Part shown: positions 63,183 through 64,000 of the stretch, in pieces
Layout: every line of letters begins with the position of its first letter
Position numbering within the stretch: the stretch's first letter is position 1
NCBI RefSeq assembly: GCF_022768985.1
Contig: NZ_JALEKL010000009.1
Location: 310,001 to 374,000 of the forward strand
Reading direction: 5' to 3'
Length of the DNA stretch: 64,000 bases
DNA from: Methanosphaera sp.
Lineage (GTDB): Archaea; Methanobacteriota; Methanobacteria; Methanobacteriales; Methanobacteriaceae
Translations under genes and position numbers: made by a program
The notes under the pieces: generated by a model
Database searches by the model: none
What the model was told of the DNA's origin: nothing
The model's input: the letters and a program-made list of their open reading frames with translations, nothing else

Positions 63183-64000
63183 ATGATTGTTGGTACACGT
63201 GGAAGTCAGCTTGCAACAACACAGACAGGAACAGTTGTAGCTGCACTTGAGGAGATCATTGGAGAAGAAATTGAAACTAAAATAATTAAAACAACAGGGG
63301 ATAAAATTAAAGATACTCAACTTTATAATTTTGATGCAAAAGGTATCTTTACAAAAGAATTAGATATTGCATTAATAAATAATGATATTGACTTTGCAGT
63401 ACATAGTTTCAAAGATCTTCCAAGTGAACTTAATGATCAACTTCAAATAACAGCAATACCACAAAGAGAAGCAGTAAATGAGGTGTTAATTTCAAATTAT
63501 TCATGGGATGAACTACCAGATAATGCTACAATTGGAACAAGTAGTCTTAGACGTGAAGCTTTCTGTAAATATCATGGAAAAAATATTAAAACAGTACCAT
63601 TAAGAGGAAATGTAGAAACACGTATTCGTAAAGTACTAGAAGATGAAGTATGTGATGCTACAATAATGGCAGCAGCTGGAATTAACAGACTTGGATTGCA
63701 GGAAAATATTAAGGAAATCTTTGATGAAACATACATAGTTCCACCAGCAGGACAAGGTGCACTTGCTATAATGACAAACAAGGATTCAGAATATAATGAT
63801 GTTATAGCAAAACTTAACCATGAAAATACAAGAATTGAAGCATTATGTGAAAAAACAATTCTTGAAACATTAGGTGTTGGATGTCAATGGCCTATTGGAA
63901 TTACATCAAAAGTTAAAGGTAACAATATTGATATACATGCAAAACTACTAACACCAGAAGGTGGACTTTTATCTGACATAGAACTTACAGATAAAAAAGA
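63183..64000 (+). CDS. hemC: Porphobilinogen deaminase, 3' end missing
   Basis: Hydroxymethylbilane synthase: joins four porphobilinogens on the way to uroporphyrinogen III and, in methanogens, F430 and corrinoids. The start ATG at 63183 follows AAAGGGAGGG by 10 bases. Visible motifs are IVGTRGSQLATTQT (2-15), the catalytic HSFKDLPSEL (about 75-84, Asp in KDLP), GTSSLRRE, PLRGNVETRIRK, and Cys234 in GVGCQWPIG, which carries the dipyrromethane cofactor. About 272 residues are in the window and the C-terminal domain continues past the edge. Confidence 0.94.
   Translation, partial: MIVGTRGSQLATTQTGTVVAALEEIIGEEIETKIIKTTGDKIKDTQLYNFDAKGIFTKELDIALINNDIDFAVHSFKDLPSELNDQLQITAIPQREAVNEVLISNYSWDELPDNATIGTSSLRREAFCKYHGKNIKTVPLRGNVETRIRKVLEDEVCDATIMAAAGINRLGLQENIKEIFDETYIVPPAGQGALAIMTNKDSEYNDVIAKLNHENTRIEALCEKTILETLGVGCQWPIGITSKVKGNNIDIHAKLLTPEGGLLSDIELTDKK

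Overview
The window comes from a very AT-rich methanogenic archaeon of the order Methanobacteriales, and gut Methanosphaera (M. stadtmanae-like) fits best. The support is gene content: comA for coenzyme M, the F430 synthetase cfbE, methanogenesis marker 16, a TfuA-type MCR thioamidation protein, archaeal TFE and Spt5, split GMP synthase, archaeal geranylgeranyl reductases, KEOPS Cgi121, and two huge Asn/Thr-rich adhesin-like proteins. Intergenic DNA is nearly all A/T. Starts are ATG, GTG and TTG, usually behind GGAGG/GGTGA-type ribosome binding sites. No tRNA, rRNA, CRISPR array or insertion sequence was seen.

Layout. 0-9 kb: partial rps8e (-); hypE, an RDD membrane protein and serS (+); a four-CBS protein; an HD / TfuA / LarE-like operon (-); tfe and comA (-). 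9.4-17.4 kb: the conserved information-processing block ftsZ, secE, spt5, rpl11, rpl1, rpl10, rpl12, alaS, with internal promoters and hairpins before rpl1 and rpl12. 17.6-26.2 kb: two tandem paralogous adhesin-like genes with nearly the same N-terminal module and different C-terminal repeats. 26.4-31.8 kb: marker 16 (HcyBio/ferredoxin), an NADP-type secondary alcohol dehydrogenase, an ABM-domain protein, a YgjP-type metallopeptidase and a geranylgeranyl reductase.

31.8-34.4 kb looks accessory: an Orc1/Cdc6-like ATPase without the usual DNA-binding domain, a GT-rich divergent spacer, and two unrecognised genes, one built of repeated AP2-like units. 34.9-39.1 kb has a purine theme: an adenine deaminase homologue with altered active-site residues, a DUF447 protein, a strongly structured RNA region, and guaAA-guaAB. 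39.2-42.8 kb holds two tandem membrane-anchored paralogues, a DUF815 AAA ATPase, and an 893-bp convergent gap. That gap contains a duplicated promoter-operator module with DtxR/IdeR-like palindromes but no recognisable gene.

42.8-64 kb: proC-like; nreA plus a PLP enzyme; an operon of geranylgeranyl reductase, trmG10, cimA/leuA and cgi121 (-); a PH-domain membrane protein with a Tyr/Asn/Gln-rich tail; UPF0280; an ASCH-TPR fusion; a radical SAM activase; gamma carbonic anhydrase and hisC; pdaD; a bacterial-type LonA protease; an IMPase/FBPase, nadK and cfbE set; and hemC running off the end. Recurring themes are sulfur handling (LarE-like, TfuA, ComA, marker 16), tetrapyrrole/F430 synthesis (CfbE, HemC), and genes with a bacterial flavour (SerRS, LonA, DUF815). 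The most novel-looking signals are the operator-bearing gene-less gap near 42.2 kb, the structured element before guaA, and the LarE-TfuA pairing. All family names come from reading motifs by eye; no database search was run.
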